A stretch of DNA of 64,000 bases from Salipiger profundus (GTDB taxonomy: Bacteria > Pseudomonadota > Alphaproteobacteria > Rhodobacterales > Rhodobacteraceae), in assembly GCF_001969385.1 (NCBI RefSeq), contig NZ_CP014796.1, forward strand, positions 248,001 to 312,000, written 5' to 3'. Position 1 is the stretch's first letter. Each line of letters begins with the position of its first letter. Position numbers and translations under genes: made by a program. Of this stretch, positions 42,808 to 50,904 are shown one piece after another. The notes beneath the pieces are model-generated. The model searched no databases, was not told the DNA's origin, and worked only from the letters and a program-made list of their open reading frames with translations.

Positions 42808-43884
42808 ATGCAGAAACCCGACCTTCTTCTTCACATCGGTCACGGCAAGACCGGCTCGACCTCGATCCAGCGGGTGCTCGACGCGAACCGCCCCGCCCTC
42901 GAAGCCGCCGGCATCGTCTTAGGCGAGGCCGACGGCCACGCCAATCACCAGCAGATCTTCTCGTTCCTGACCGACCTGCCCAAGGACAAGCTCCCGGCCT
43001 ACCAGGACGCGGCCCGCGAGCTGAAAAAGGCCCGCCGCGACGGTGCCCGGCTGTGGCACCGCCTCGAGGAACAGGTGGCCAGGGTGCGCCCGCGTCTCGT
43101 CGTGCTGAGCTGCGAGAACCAGTTCCGCGCCTATCCGCCCGAGGCGTTCCGGCGGATGAACGACAGGCTGCGCCCGCTTTTCGGCGACATAAGGGTGATG
43201 GCCTACCTTCGGGCGCCGGCGTCCTACTTCCTTTCGGCGGCGCAACAGGACCTCAAGAAGCGCCCGGCGTTCGAGCTGCCCACGGCGAGCCGCTTCCGCG
43301 ACACGCTGGAGCCGTGGATGACGCTCGGCCCCGGACAGCTGGTGGTGCGCGGCTTCGCCCGCGACACGCTCGAGGGCGGCGACGTGGTGACGGACTTCGT
43401 GACGCGCTACCTGCCGGGCATCGCGCCGGATACCCTTGTCCGGTCGCCCGACGACGAGAACGAGACGGTGAGCGCCGAGGCGATGGAGGTGCTCCAGCAG
43501 TATTTCCGCGGCGACATTCGCTCACCGCACCGCCACTACGACCGCCGGCCACAGCGCTACAAGTGGCTCGTCCGCCACGCCGATGCGGCGGTGCCCGGAC
43601 AGACCAAGCCGAAGCTGCGCGCGGGGCTGCGCGAGGTGATCGAGGCGCGCTGCAGCGACCTCGACTGGCTCGACCGGACCTTCGGCCTGCGGTTCCCCGA
43701 GATCGGCCCGCCCACCATGCCCCGCGACGAGGCCGAACGCCGCCACGCAGCGCTGCGCGACGTCTCCGACATCTGCACCGTGGACGCGGATCGCAAGCAG
43801 GCGCTGCTGGACGAGATCGCGCGCCGCGCCCGCACCGAAACCTCGCCCGTGGCGCGTCTCCGCCGCGCCTTCGGAGGCAACTGA
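42808..43884 (+). CDS. Sulfotransferase-like P-loop protein, unknown substrate
   Basis: 358 residues. The start LLLHIGHGKTGSTSIQRVLD carries a PAPS-type 5'-phosphosulfate loop (GKTGSTS), and RVMAYLRAPASYFLSAAQQD resembles the 3'-phosphate-binding (RDPxxxxxS) region but without the canonical Asp-Pro. The rest lacks known motifs. Shares one base (TGATG) with rlmJ. Could modify a surface polysaccharide or be a regulatory nucleotide-binding protein. Confidence 0.7.
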   Translation: MQKPDLLLHIGHGKTGSTSIQRVLDANRPALEAAGIVLGEADGHANHQQIFSFLTDLPKDKLPAYQDAARELKKARRDGARLWHRLEEQVARVRPRLVVLSCENQFRAYPPEAFRRMNDRLRPLFGDIRVMAYLRAPASYFLSAAQQDLKKRPAFELPTASRFRDTLEPWMTLGPGQLVVRGFARDTLEGGDVVTDFVTRYLPGIAPDTLVRSPDDENETVSAEAMEVLQQYFRGDIRSPHRHYDRRPQRYKWLVRHADAAVPGQTKPKLRAGLREVIEARCSDLDWLDRTFGLRFPEIGPPTMPRDEAERRHAALRDVSDICTVDADRKQALLDEIARRARTETSPVARLRRAFGGN

Positions 43885-44672
43885 TGTTATCCTATCAACA
43901 CCTCTACCATGCCGGGAATCTCGCCGACGTGCAGAAGCACGCTCTGCTTGCCTGGATGCTCGACTACCTCACCCGCAAGAACAAGCCGCTGAGCTACATC
44001 GAGACCCACGCCGGACGCGGCCTCTACGACCTTGCGAGCGCGCCGGCGCTCAAGACCGGCGAGGCGGCAAAGGGCATCGGGCGGCTGGCCGAGGCGCTGC
44101 CCGCCGACCACCCCTATGCCCGCGCGCTGGCCGCCGTCCGCGCAAAACACGGCGAGAGCTTCTACCCCGGCTCGCCGCTCATCGCCGAGACCCTGCTGCG
44201 CCCGATGGACAAGCTGCACCTTGCCGAGCTGCACCCGCAGGAGCACGCCGCGCTCGAAGCCGCCATCGAGGCACCGAACGTGGCGATCCACCGGCAGGAC
44301 GGGTTCGAACTGGCGCAGAGCCTCTGCCCGCCGGATCCGCGGCGCGGGCTGATGCTCGTGGACCCCTCCTACGAAGTGAAGCAGGACTACGACCGCATTC
44401 CGAAGATCCTCGGCCAGATCGCGAAGAAGTGGAACGTGGGCATTCTCGCGCTTTGGTATCCGATCCTGACCTCGGACCTGCATCTGCCGATGCTGAAGGC
44501 GCTTCAGTCCATCCATCCCGACGCGCTGCGACACGAGATGCGATTCCCGCCGATCCGCGAAGGGCACCGGATGGTCGGCACGGGCATGTTCGTCATCAAC
44601 CCGCCCTGGGGTCTCGAGGAGGAAGCCGCCGGCCTCGACCGGCTGGTCCGACGCGCCACCCGGCGGCGCTGA
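43884..44672 (+). CDS. rlmJ: 23S rRNA (adenine2030-N6)-methyltransferase RlmJ
   Basis: 262 residues starting MLSYQHLYHAGNLADVQKH, which is diagnostic of RlmJ, followed by YIETHAGRGLYDL (SAM site) and the catalytic LVDPSYE (the DPPY variant). Methylates A2030 of 23S rRNA. One-base overlap with the sulfotransferase-like gene; a coupled pair. Confidence 0.95.
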   Translation: MLSYQHLYHAGNLADVQKHALLAWMLDYLTRKNKPLSYIETHAGRGLYDLASAPALKTGEAAKGIGRLAEALPADHPYARALAAVRAKHGESFYPGSPLIAETLLRPMDKLHLAELHPQEHAALEAAIEAPNVAIHRQDGFELAQSLCPPDPRRGLMLVDPSYEVKQDYDRIPKILGQIAKKWNVGILALWYPILTSDLHLPMLKALQSIHPDALRHEMRFPPIREGHRMVGTGMFVINPPWGLEEEAAGLDRLVRRATRRR

Positions 44673-44813
44673 GCAGCACGGCGCAAACGGCGTCCGCGCG
44701 GGATTGCACGACGTCCCTTCCTGCCGCACAGTGTTTGCGCGACAGGAGGAACAGACAGCGATGCGATCCCCGCTCTTCGAGCCCATCATGGCGCCCCGTC
44801 CGGAGCTCCGCGC

Positions 44814-45239
44814 GTGGGCCGCAACCTGAGGTTCTGGCTCGCGGCGCCCACCGCGGCGCCGTTCGATCCGGGCGACGCGCCGCTCGCGCTCGGGGCCCTG
44901 CTTCTGCGCGCATCCAGAACCGATTACGCCACGGTCTTCATGGATCCGTTGACGCTAGATGCGCTGCTCGCCCGGCGCTACGACCTGACGGTGCAGGAAG
45001 CCGCCGAGATGCTCGAGGCCTGCGCCCGGATCGAAGCCCATGCACCCGAGACCGAACGCTTCGCGGCGGTCCTTTGCACCGCCATCGACTACCGCGAGCG
45101 GCTGGCCATCGCACTGTGCCTGCGCGACATGCTCGCAACCACCTCGACCGGGCAGAGCGATCCGGCGCTGCTTGCCCTTTCCCAGACCCTGCTCGGCGTC
45201 CATCCCGACGATCTCGTTCCGCCCCGCCGCGTCGGATGA
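44814..45239 (+). CDS. TerB-like protein 1 of three
   Basis: 141 residues if started at GTG 44814. Small helical protein with a TerB-like pattern (LALGALLLRASRTDYATVFMDPLTLDALLARRYDLTVQEAAEMLEACARIE, Asp-rich helices). TerB proteins are associated with tellurite and stress loci, but here no other ter genes are near. The start is uncertain. It lies 76 bp ahead of a second TerB-like gene. Confidence 0.7.
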   Translation: MGRNLRFWLAAPTAAPFDPGDAPLALGALLLRASRTDYATVFMDPLTLDALLARRYDLTVQEAAEMLEACARIEAHAPETERFAAVLCTAIDYRERLAIALCLRDMLATTSTGQSDPALLALSQTLLGVHPDDLVPPRRVG

Positions 45240-45315
45240 CGGATCCGGTTGTATCCGCGGCGCCGGTGCTGGCAGATTGGCACCGAACACGCCCCCAGGC
45301 ACGAGGAGCCCCCGC

Positions 45316-45759
45316 ATGTTCGAGCGTCTGAAGTCCTTCTTCCACCGCGCAGCGCCGCCGCCGGCGCCCCTGCCCGAGCTCGATGCGGCGCACGCCCTCG
45401 GCGCGCTGCTGGTCAAGGTCGCACTGGTCGACGACGCCTACCTCTTCGAGGAAGTCGAGGAAATCGACCATATTCTCGCCGAGGCCTACGGACTCAAGCC
45501 GCTTGCGGCGGCACGGATGCGCGCCGAGTGCGAACGGCTCGCCTTCGAGACGCCGGGGATCGAGGAGATGGCCCGCCGCATCCGAGAGGGCGTGGACTAC
45601 GAGCACCGCCGCGCTGCCGCCGAGGCGCTCTGGGCGGTGGCGCTTTCGGACGGGCTGAGCAGCACTCGCGAGACCGAGCTCGTCGAGCTGATCGAGCAGC
45701 AGCTGGGCCTCGAGAGCGACGACTCCGAGGCGGCCCGCGCCGCTGCCGTCATTCCCTGA
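45316..45759 (+). CDS. TerB-like protein 2 of three
   Basis: 147 residues: N-terminal FERLKSFFHRAAPPPAPLPEL, then the TerB helices with two acidic metal-type pairs (VDDAYLFEEVEEIDHILAEAYGL; SDGLSSTRETELVELIEQQLG). AGGAGCC precedes the ATG. Close paralogue of the next gene and more distant from the previous one, pointing to local duplication. Confidence 0.85.
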   Translation: MFERLKSFFHRAAPPPAPLPELDAAHALGALLVKVALVDDAYLFEEVEEIDHILAEAYGLKPLAAARMRAECERLAFETPGIEEMARRIREGVDYEHRRAAAEALWAVALSDGLSSTRETELVELIEQQLGLESDDSEAARAAAVIP

Positions 45760-45827
45760 GCGCGGTCCCCTCACGGCCGCGCGATGTGCGCTTTCCCTGT
45801 GGGCAGGCGGGCGCTATATCCAACTGC

Positions 45828-46267
45828 ATGTTCGCAGATTTCCTCAAGCGGCTCGTTGAGCCCGGCCCCGCCCCCTGCCCGACGCCGACGCCCGGCTGGC
45901 GCTGACCGCGCTGCTGGTGCGCGTGGCCCGGTCCGACGAAAGCTACGACGAGGCCGAGCGCGCGCGCATCGACCGGATCGTCGCGACACGCTACGGGCTC
46001 TCGCCCTTCGAGGCGACAAAGCTGCGCGGCGAGGCCGAGAACCTCGAGGCCGAGGCCCCCGACACCGTGCGCTTCACCCGCGCGATCAAGGATGCGGTCG
46101 ACTACGAGCACCGCATCGGCGTGATCGAGGCGCTGTGGCAGGTGGTGCTGGCCGACGGTGTGCGCGAGGCCGAAGAGGACGCGCTGCTGCGGCTGGTGTC
46201 GAACCTGCTCGGCATCAACGACCGCGATTCGGCGCTGGCCCGGCAGCGGGTCGAAAAGGCCGGCTGA
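45828..46267 (+). pseudogene. TerB-like protein 3, frameshifted near its start
   Basis: Starts MFADFLKRLVEPGPAP like its paralogue, but after CCCCGCCCCCTGCCC the frame changes; the remainder (LPDADARLALTALLVRVARSDES, EHRIGVIEALWQVVLADG) continues in another frame to 46267. Adding one C in the C-run restores one continuous protein of about 146 residues. As written, either a 24-residue peptide or an internally started fragment results. Likely a homopolymer read error or a recent loss. A 6-bp stem (CCGGCT-N5-AGCCGG) at 46260-46276 spans its stop. Confidence 0.78.
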
Positions 46268-46276
46268 GCCAGCCGG
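46260..46276 (+). terminator. Stem-loop at the end of the TerB trio
   Basis: CCGGCT-GAGCC-AGCCGG, a perfect 6-bp stem; its loop region contains the stop codon of the third TerB gene. Weak terminator with no T-run. Confidence 0.45.
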
Positions 46277-46528
46277 GGCGATGGCGCAACCTTTGTCCTT
46301 GCCCCCGGCCTGACATCCCGGTGTTCTCGGTGAGACCTCCGCCGGCGGAACAGCTCGGACCGGTCGCCCGAGGGTTGCACAATATCGCGCCACCCGACCG
46401 CCATTACGTTGCGCAACCGCCGATTGACGCGGCGCAAACCCGGGCTATGGCTGCGTTTTGCGCATTGCAATACAAGCCGTTTTCCGCCCATCCTGCGCCG
46501 CATCATTCAACAGCCTCAGAGGTCAGGC
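46277..46528. promoter_or_regulatory. Upstream region of the amino-acid ABC operon with repeated GCGCAA motifs
   Basis: Within 180 bp the motif TTGCGC/GCGCAA occurs four times (about 46284, 46411, 46431 and, inverted, 46454), once as the perfect palindrome GTTGCGCAAC at 46408-46417. Such density near a transporter promoter suggests an operator array, for example for an Lrp- or ArgR-type regulator. No regulator gene is adjacent. Confidence 0.45.
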
Positions 46529-47305
46529 TTGCCCAACCCAGTGCCCGTGATCGAGATCAGCAACCTCCACAAGGCCTATGGTCAGCTGGAGGTTCTCAAG
46601 GGCGTGCATGTCACCGCCCATCGTGGCGACGTGGTGTCGCTGATCGGGTCATCGGGCTCCGGCAAGTCGACGCTGCTGCGCTGCTGCAACCTGCTCGAGG
46701 ACAGCCAGCAGGGCGAAATCCTGTTCAAGGGCGAACCGGTCGCATGGAAGGGCGAGGGCCACCACCGGCGCCCGGCCGATCCGCGCCAGGTGCTGCGCAT
46801 CCGGACGAACCTGTCGATGGTCTTCCAGCAGTTCAACCTGTGGGCCCACATGACGATCCTGCAGAACGTCATGGAAGCGCCGGTGACCGTGCTCGCGCGC
46901 AACCGCGCAGAGGTCGAGACCGCCGCCCGGCGCTACCTCGACAAGGTCGGCATCGGCGACAAGTGCGACGCCTACCCCTCGCAGCTGTCGGGCGGCCAGC
47001 AACAGCGCGCCGCCATCGCGCGCGCGCTCTGCATGGAGCCCGAGGCGCTGCTCTTCGACGAACCGACCTCGGCGCTCGACCCCGAGCTCGAGCAGGAGGT
47101 GGTGAAGGTCATCAAGGACCTCGCCAACGAGGGCCGCACCATGATCATCGTCACCCACGACATGAAGATGGCCGCCGACGTGAGCGATCACGTCGTCTTT
47201 CTTCACCAGGGTCTGATCGAGGAAGAGGGCCCGCCGGACACGCTCTTCGGCGCGCCCAAGTCGGAACGCCTGCGGGGGTTCCTCAAATCAACGACCCACG
47301 CCTGA
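46529..47305 (+). CDS. Polar amino-acid ABC transporter ATPase (HisP/GlnQ type)
   Basis: 258 residues from TTG 46529 (AGAGG 6 bases upstream); GTG 46541 is the alternative. Walker A GSSGSGKST, Q-loop FQQFNLWAHMT, signature LSGGQQQRAAIARAL, Walker B LLFDEPTSALDPEL, H-loop VTHDM. The HHRRPADPRQVLRIR insertion is typical of the histidine/arginine/opine subfamily. Drives import with the two permeases downstream. Confidence 0.93.
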   Translation: MPNPVPVIEISNLHKAYGQLEVLKGVHVTAHRGDVVSLIGSSGSGKSTLLRCCNLLEDSQQGEILFKGEPVAWKGEGHHRRPADPRQVLRIRTNLSMVFQQFNLWAHMTILQNVMEAPVTVLARNRAEVETAARRYLDKVGIGDKCDAYPSQLSGGQQQRAAIARALCMEPEALLFDEPTSALDPELEQEVVKVIKDLANEGRTMIIVTHDMKMAADVSDHVVFLHQGLIEEEGPPDTLFGAPKSERLRGFLKSTTHA

Positions 47306-47338
47306 GCCGTGGGAAAAACCAAACAGGGGAGATACCAG

Positions 47339-48064
47339 ATGAAAAAGATCCTTCTCGGCGCCGCCGTGATGGCGATGGGTGCCGGCGCCGCGCTGGCGCA
47401 GGACGTGGTGCGGCTGGGCACCGAGGGCGCCTACCCTCCGTACAACTACATCGACGACTCGGGCGAGGTCGCGGGCTTCGAGCGGGTGCTGGGCGACGAG
47501 CTCTGCAAGCGCGCCGAACTGACCTGCGAGTGGGTCACCAACGACTGGGATTCGATCATTCCGAACCTCGTGTCGGGCAACTACGACGCCATCATCGCCG
47601 GCATGTCGATCACGCCCGAGCGCGAGGAGGTCGTGGCCTTCACCCAGAACTACACCCCGCCGTCGCCCTCGGCCTTCGCCTCCATGATGGACGACATCGA
47701 CCTCGAGACCGCCGTGATCGCGGCGCAGACCGGGACCATCCAGGCCGCGCATGTCGCCACCATGGAAGGCGCCACGCTCGTGGAATACCCGACCCCGGAC
47801 GAGACCGTCGCGGCGATGCGCTCGGGCGAGGCGGACGCGGTGCTGTCGGACAAGGACTACCTGATCCCCGTGGTCGAGGAATCCAGCGACGTGAGCTTCG
47901 TGGGCGATGACGTGCCGCTCGGCGGTGGCATCGGCATGGCGTTCCGCCAGTCCGATCCCGAGCTGCGCGAGACCTTCGATGCCGCGATCCAGAGCATGAA
48001 GGACGACGGAACGCTCAACGAGCTGATCGTCGAATACCTCGGCGCCGACAGCCCGAAGTTCTGA
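47339..48064 (+). CDS. Amino-acid ABC substrate-binding protein (HisJ/ArgT-like)
   Basis: 241 residues with a signal peptide (MKKILLGAAVMAMGAGAALA) and SBP_bac_3 domain: VRLGTEGAYPPYNYIDDSGEVAGFE, YDAIIAGMSITPEREEVVAFT, DAVLSDKDYL. The acidic and aromatic residues suit a cationic amino acid such as Arg, Lys, ornithine or an opine. Two Cys (about 50 and 56) could form the ArgT-type disulfide. Followed by a strong stem-loop. Confidence 0.93.
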   Translation: MKKILLGAAVMAMGAGAALAQDVVRLGTEGAYPPYNYIDDSGEVAGFERVLGDELCKRAELTCEWVTNDWDSIIPNLVSGNYDAIIAGMSITPEREEVVAFTQNYTPPSPSAFASMMDDIDLETAVIAAQTGTIQAAHVATMEGATLVEYPTPDETVAAMRSGEADAVLSDKDYLIPVVEESSDVSFVGDDVPLGGGIGMAFRQSDPELRETFDAAIQSMKDDGTLNELIVEYLGADSPKF

Positions 48065-48071
48065 GACCCGA

Positions 48072-48100
48072 CGCGACCGGAGAGCCGTTCTCCGGTCGCG
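48072..48100 (+). terminator. Strong stem-loop after the substrate-binding protein gene
   Basis: Perfect 12-bp stem (CGCGACCGGAGA / TCTCCGGTCGCG) with a 5-nt loop, 8 bp after the stop. Typical of the partial terminators or 3' stabilisers that let SBP mRNA outnumber permease mRNA. Confidence 0.7.
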
Positions 48101-48118
48101 CCCACCACGGATTTTCCC

Positions 48119-48496
48119 ATGACCGCCCCCCTGGCCTGCGACCGCCCTCCCGGCAGCACCTGCCGGATGCTCGACGAGCCCGCGCTCGCCGCAGGCCATT
48201 GGCGTGACTGGACGACGAGCGTCGAAACGCTGCTCGACCGGAGCCACGACCACCGCGAGCTGGTCACCTGCAATTCCTGCGGGCAGTTCTGGCTCTGGGA
48301 CTGGCACGAGGTGACGAACTGGACCTCGGGCGACGATTCAAGCTGGGCGATCTTCGCCGCCGTCGGCAGCGTCGACGAGGCCCGCGCCCTCGCCCGCGAC
48401 AGTGCGGCGATCGCGTCTCATCCCAGGGCGGTGTACTGCAACCGCCCGGGTGACGGCGTCGAGACGACCGGGCGCGTGAAGGGGGGCGAGAGCTGA
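48119..48496 (+). CDS. Small Cys-containing protein embedded in the ABC operon, unknown
   Basis: 125 residues, no signal or TM. It has one CxxC (TCNSCGQFWLW, Cys51/54) plus lone Cys at 7, 15 and near 107 that might complete a metal site, and Trp-rich patches (WLWDWHEVTNW). Its stop overlaps the permease start (TGATG), so it is made with the transporter. I do not know its family. Context suggests a cytosolic helper or sensor for the imported amino acid rather than a transport component. Confidence 0.7.
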   Translation: MTAPLACDRPPGSTCRMLDEPALAAGHWRDWTTSVETLLDRSHDHRELVTCNSCGQFWLWDWHEVTNWTSGDDSSWAIFAAVGSVDEARALARDSAAIASHPRAVYCNRPGDGVETTGRVKGGES

Positions 48497-49374
48497 TGTT
48501 TTCCTGTGCCGATCCCGGCAGCCTGTCGGGGCTGAACTGGCTGGCCTGCTACCTGACCACCGGCAAGCACATGGCCTTCTACACCTCCTTCGGGACGGTG
48601 CTGCTGCTGCTCGCGATCACCGCGCCGGTGGCGCTGGGAATGGGCTTCCTGGGCGCCATGGGCGCGCGGTCGCGGATCGCGCCGCTGCGCTGGCTGGGCC
48701 AGGGCTACATCGCGGTGGTGCGCGGCGTGCCCGACATCGCCTTCTTCCTGTTCTTCGTGATCGCGCTCGACCAGGGCTTCGAGTGGCTGCGCCATCAGGT
48801 GAAATGCCCCGACTGGCCCGACGCGATCCGGCAGGGCAACGACTTCGTGGTCTGCCCGGCGGCGAAACTTCCGCTGTCGACCTCGCCGCAGATCTGGCAC
48901 GAGGTCTACGGCTTCTCGCTCGCGGTGCTGACCTTTGCCATCGTCTTCGGCGCCTTTGCCGCCAACGTGCTCTACGGCGCGATGCGGGCGGTGCCGCACG
49001 CGCAGCTCGAGACCGCCGAGGCCTACGGCATGACCCATCGCCAGACCTTCTGGCGCATCCTGATCCCGCAGATGTGGGTCTATGCGCTGCCGGGCCTGTC
49101 GAACCTGTGGATGGTGCTGATCAAGGCCACGCCGCTGCTGTTCCTGCTCGGCGTCGAGGATATCGTCTACTGGGCCCGCGAGCTTGGCGGCTCGAAGACC
49201 GCGCGGTTCACCGACTATCCGCACGGCGACTGGCGGGTGTGGTATTTCGCGGCGCTGCTCGTCTTCTACCTGTGCTTCACGCGGGTGTCGGAGATCGTGC
49301 TGGACCGGCTGATGAAACGCCTCACCCACGGCCAGGCGACCATGGGCGGCGACGCGCAGAGAAAGGCGGCGTGA
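48496..49374 (+). CDS. Amino-acid ABC permease 1 (HisQ/ArtQ-like)
   Basis: 292 residues, longer than usual because of an extra loop of about 45 residues (RHQVKCPDWPDAIRQGNDFVVCPAAKL) before the core. EAA motif ETAEAYGMTHRQTFWRILIPQ. Five to six TM helices. The Cys-containing loop faces the periplasm and is unusual for the family. A copy of the two-hairpin element lies between this gene and the next permease. Confidence 0.9.
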   Translation: MFSCADPGSLSGLNWLACYLTTGKHMAFYTSFGTVLLLLAITAPVALGMGFLGAMGARSRIAPLRWLGQGYIAVVRGVPDIAFFLFFVIALDQGFEWLRHQVKCPDWPDAIRQGNDFVVCPAAKLPLSTSPQIWHEVYGFSLAVLTFAIVFGAFAANVLYGAMRAVPHAQLETAEAYGMTHRQTFWRILIPQMWVYALPGLSNLWMVLIKATPLLFLLGVEDIVYWARELGGSKTARFTDYPHGDWRVWYFAALLVFYLCFTRVSEIVLDRLMKRLTHGQATMGGDAQRKAA

Positions 49375-49394
49375 TGCGGCACGGCAAGGATCAT

Positions 49395-49455
49395 CGGGGG
49401 CTCTGCCCCCGTCGCCTGCGGCGACTCCCCCGCGGTATTTGGAAACCGGAGAAGC
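49395..49455 (+). repeat. Two-hairpin intergenic element, copy A
   Basis: Hairpin 1 CGGGGGC-TCT-GCCCCCG (49395-49411), hairpin 2 GTCGC-N5-GCGAC (49411-49425), then the tail TCCCCCGCGGTATTTGGAAAC and GGAGAAG. Same architecture as copies B-D. It lies between the two permease genes in the same direction. Confidence 0.85.
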
Positions 49456-49483
49456 ACGCGGCGTGGCGCCGGGAGGCCGGGGC

Positions 49484-50290
49484 ATGAGCTGCTGGGACGT
49501 GGTCGCCGATTACGGGCTGCGCTCGCTGGGCATCGGCGAGCGGCTGCTGCCGCGTGACGACTTCACCCTCTGCCAGCAGGTCGTGCTGATCGGCTCGGGG
49601 ATGATCTGGAACGTCTACTTCGGCGTGCTGGCACTGGCCTCGGGGTTCTTCCTCGCGACAGCGCTCGCGGTCGGCAAGGCGTCGCGGGTGCTGCCGGTGC
49701 GCAAGGCGGCGGAGTGGTTCATCTTCGTGTTCCGCGGCTCGCCGCTGTTCATCCAGTTCTTCTTTGCCTACTTCCTGTTCCTGTCGCTGAAATCGGTCTC
49801 GCCGCTGTTCGACCCGCTGTCCTCGGCCTGGCTGGGCGCGCTGATCGTGCTGTTCTTCAACACCGCCGCCTATTCGGGCGAGATCTTCTACGGCGCGCTG
49901 CTGTCGGTGCCCCGGGGCGACATCGAGGCCGCCGACGCCTACGGCTTCTCGGGCTGGCCACGGTTTCGCCGGATCGTCTGGCCGACCATGCTGCGGCTTG
50001 CCTGGCCCGCCTATACCAACGAGGCGATCTTCCTGTTCCACGCCACGACGCTGGTGTTCTTCTCGGGCTTCCCGGCGTGGCAGCAGCGGGGCGACGCGCT
50101 CTACTACGCGAGCTATTTCGCCGACAAGACCTTCAACCCCTTCGTGGCCTACCCGATCCTTGCCGGCTATTTCATCCTGCTGACGCTGGTGATCATCGCG
50201 CTCTTCGGGGCGATCAACCGGCGGCTCAACCGCCACCTGCCGCAGGCGCGGCGGTCGAAGCTGCGCTACCGGCCGAACCTGCTGCGCTGA
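49484..50290 (+). CDS. Amino-acid ABC permease 2 (HisM/ArtM-like)
   Basis: 268 residues from ATG 49484 with GGGAGG upstream. Membrane core with EAA motif EAADAYGFSGWPRFRRIVWPT. Second permease of the transporter. The upstream spacer holds repeat copy A. A 8-bp hairpin (GCAGGGGC/GCCCCTGC, 50330-50354) follows the gene. Confidence 0.92.
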   Translation: MSCWDVVADYGLRSLGIGERLLPRDDFTLCQQVVLIGSGMIWNVYFGVLALASGFFLATALAVGKASRVLPVRKAAEWFIFVFRGSPLFIQFFFAYFLFLSLKSVSPLFDPLSSAWLGALIVLFFNTAAYSGEIFYGALLSVPRGDIEAADAYGFSGWPRFRRIVWPTMLRLAWPAYTNEAIFLFHATTLVFFSGFPAWQQRGDALYYASYFADKTFNPFVAYPILAGYFILLTLVIIALFGAINRRLNRHLPQARRSKLRYRPNLLR

Positions 50291-50329
50291 TACCTGTTTA
50301 CCGGAGGCGTCGGGCGGCGCATCCTTCCC

Positions 50330-50354
50330 CGCAGGGGCCCGGAGGGTGCCCCTG
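50330..50354 (+). terminator. Hairpin after the amino-acid ABC operon
   Basis: GCAGGGGC-N9-GCCCCTGC, perfect 8-bp stem, 40 bp after the permease stop. No T-run, so partial termination is likely. Confidence 0.5.
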
Positions 50355-50374
50355 CATGGAATGGAGGAGTTGCC

Positions 50375-50793
50375 ATGTCGTATCGTCCTTTCACCGCGCT
50401 CGCGCTCGCCCTCGGGGTCAGCCTGACGGCGCTTCCGGCCCCTGCGCAGACCCAGTCGCGCGTACAGTTCGAGAGCGGCACCTCGGGTGCCACGATCAAC
50501 GGAACCATCGTCGGCAACGAGTACATCGACTACCTGCTCGGCGCGCAGGCGGGGCAGACGCTCGACGCGCGGATCGAGGTCGACGGCACCAACGGCGACG
50601 GTTCGATCCATTTCAACATCATGCCGCCGGGCGCCACCTACGAGACGATCTTCCTCGGCCAGAACGAGGGGCGCGCGGCCAGCGTCACCCTCTGCCCGAG
50701 ACCGGCGACTACACCATCCGGGTCTACCTGATGGGCAACGATGCCGACACCGGCAGGACCGTGGGCTTCCGGTTGCCCGTGTCCATTCGCTGA
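50375..50793 (+). pseudogene. Secreted PPC-like beta-sandwich protein, frameshifted
   Basis: Strong ribosome site GGAGGAG and ATG; signal peptide (FTALALALGVSLTALPAPAQ), then VQFESGTSGATINGTIVGNEYIDYLLGAQAGQTL, the start of a prepeptidase-C-terminal-like beta domain. After SVTL the sequence ACCCTCTGCCC shifts frame; another frame continues PETGDYTIRVYLMGNDADTGRTVGF to 50793. One missing C restores the whole domain of about 139 residues. Probably an envelope protein; damage may be a read error. Confidence 0.75.
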
Positions 50794-50811
50794 CCACCGG
50801 CCCGCTCCCGG

Positions 50812-50844
50812 ACCCCGGGCTGCCGCCGCGCCCGGGGTTTTCTC
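50812..50844 (+). terminator. Rho-independent terminator
   Basis: ACCCCGGGC-N9-GCCCGGGGT, perfect 9-bp stem followed by TTTCTCTT, 19 bp after the PPC-like gene. Good intrinsic terminator. Confidence 0.8.
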
Positions 50845-50875
50845 TTGCCAGCCCCCCGACCGGCACGTTACTCAT

Positions 50876-50889
50876 AATTTGATCAAATT
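50876..50889. promoter_or_regulatory. Perfect 14-bp palindrome AATTTGATCAAATT
   Basis: The sequence AATTTGATCAAATT is fully self-complementary and lies 16-29 bp before the start of the first glutamine-synthetase-like gene, in the only A+T-rich patch there. It is a probable operator; PuuR-like XRE-cupin regulators are natural candidates for such operons, but no regulator gene is in the window. Confidence 0.6.
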
Positions 50890-50904
50890 CCTGACCGGTG
50901 ACTC

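Noticed and set aside
45784..47910. A 708-residue plus frame through the TerB gene, spacer, ABC ATPase and SBP
   Set aside because: Arg-rich out-of-frame reading of established genes.
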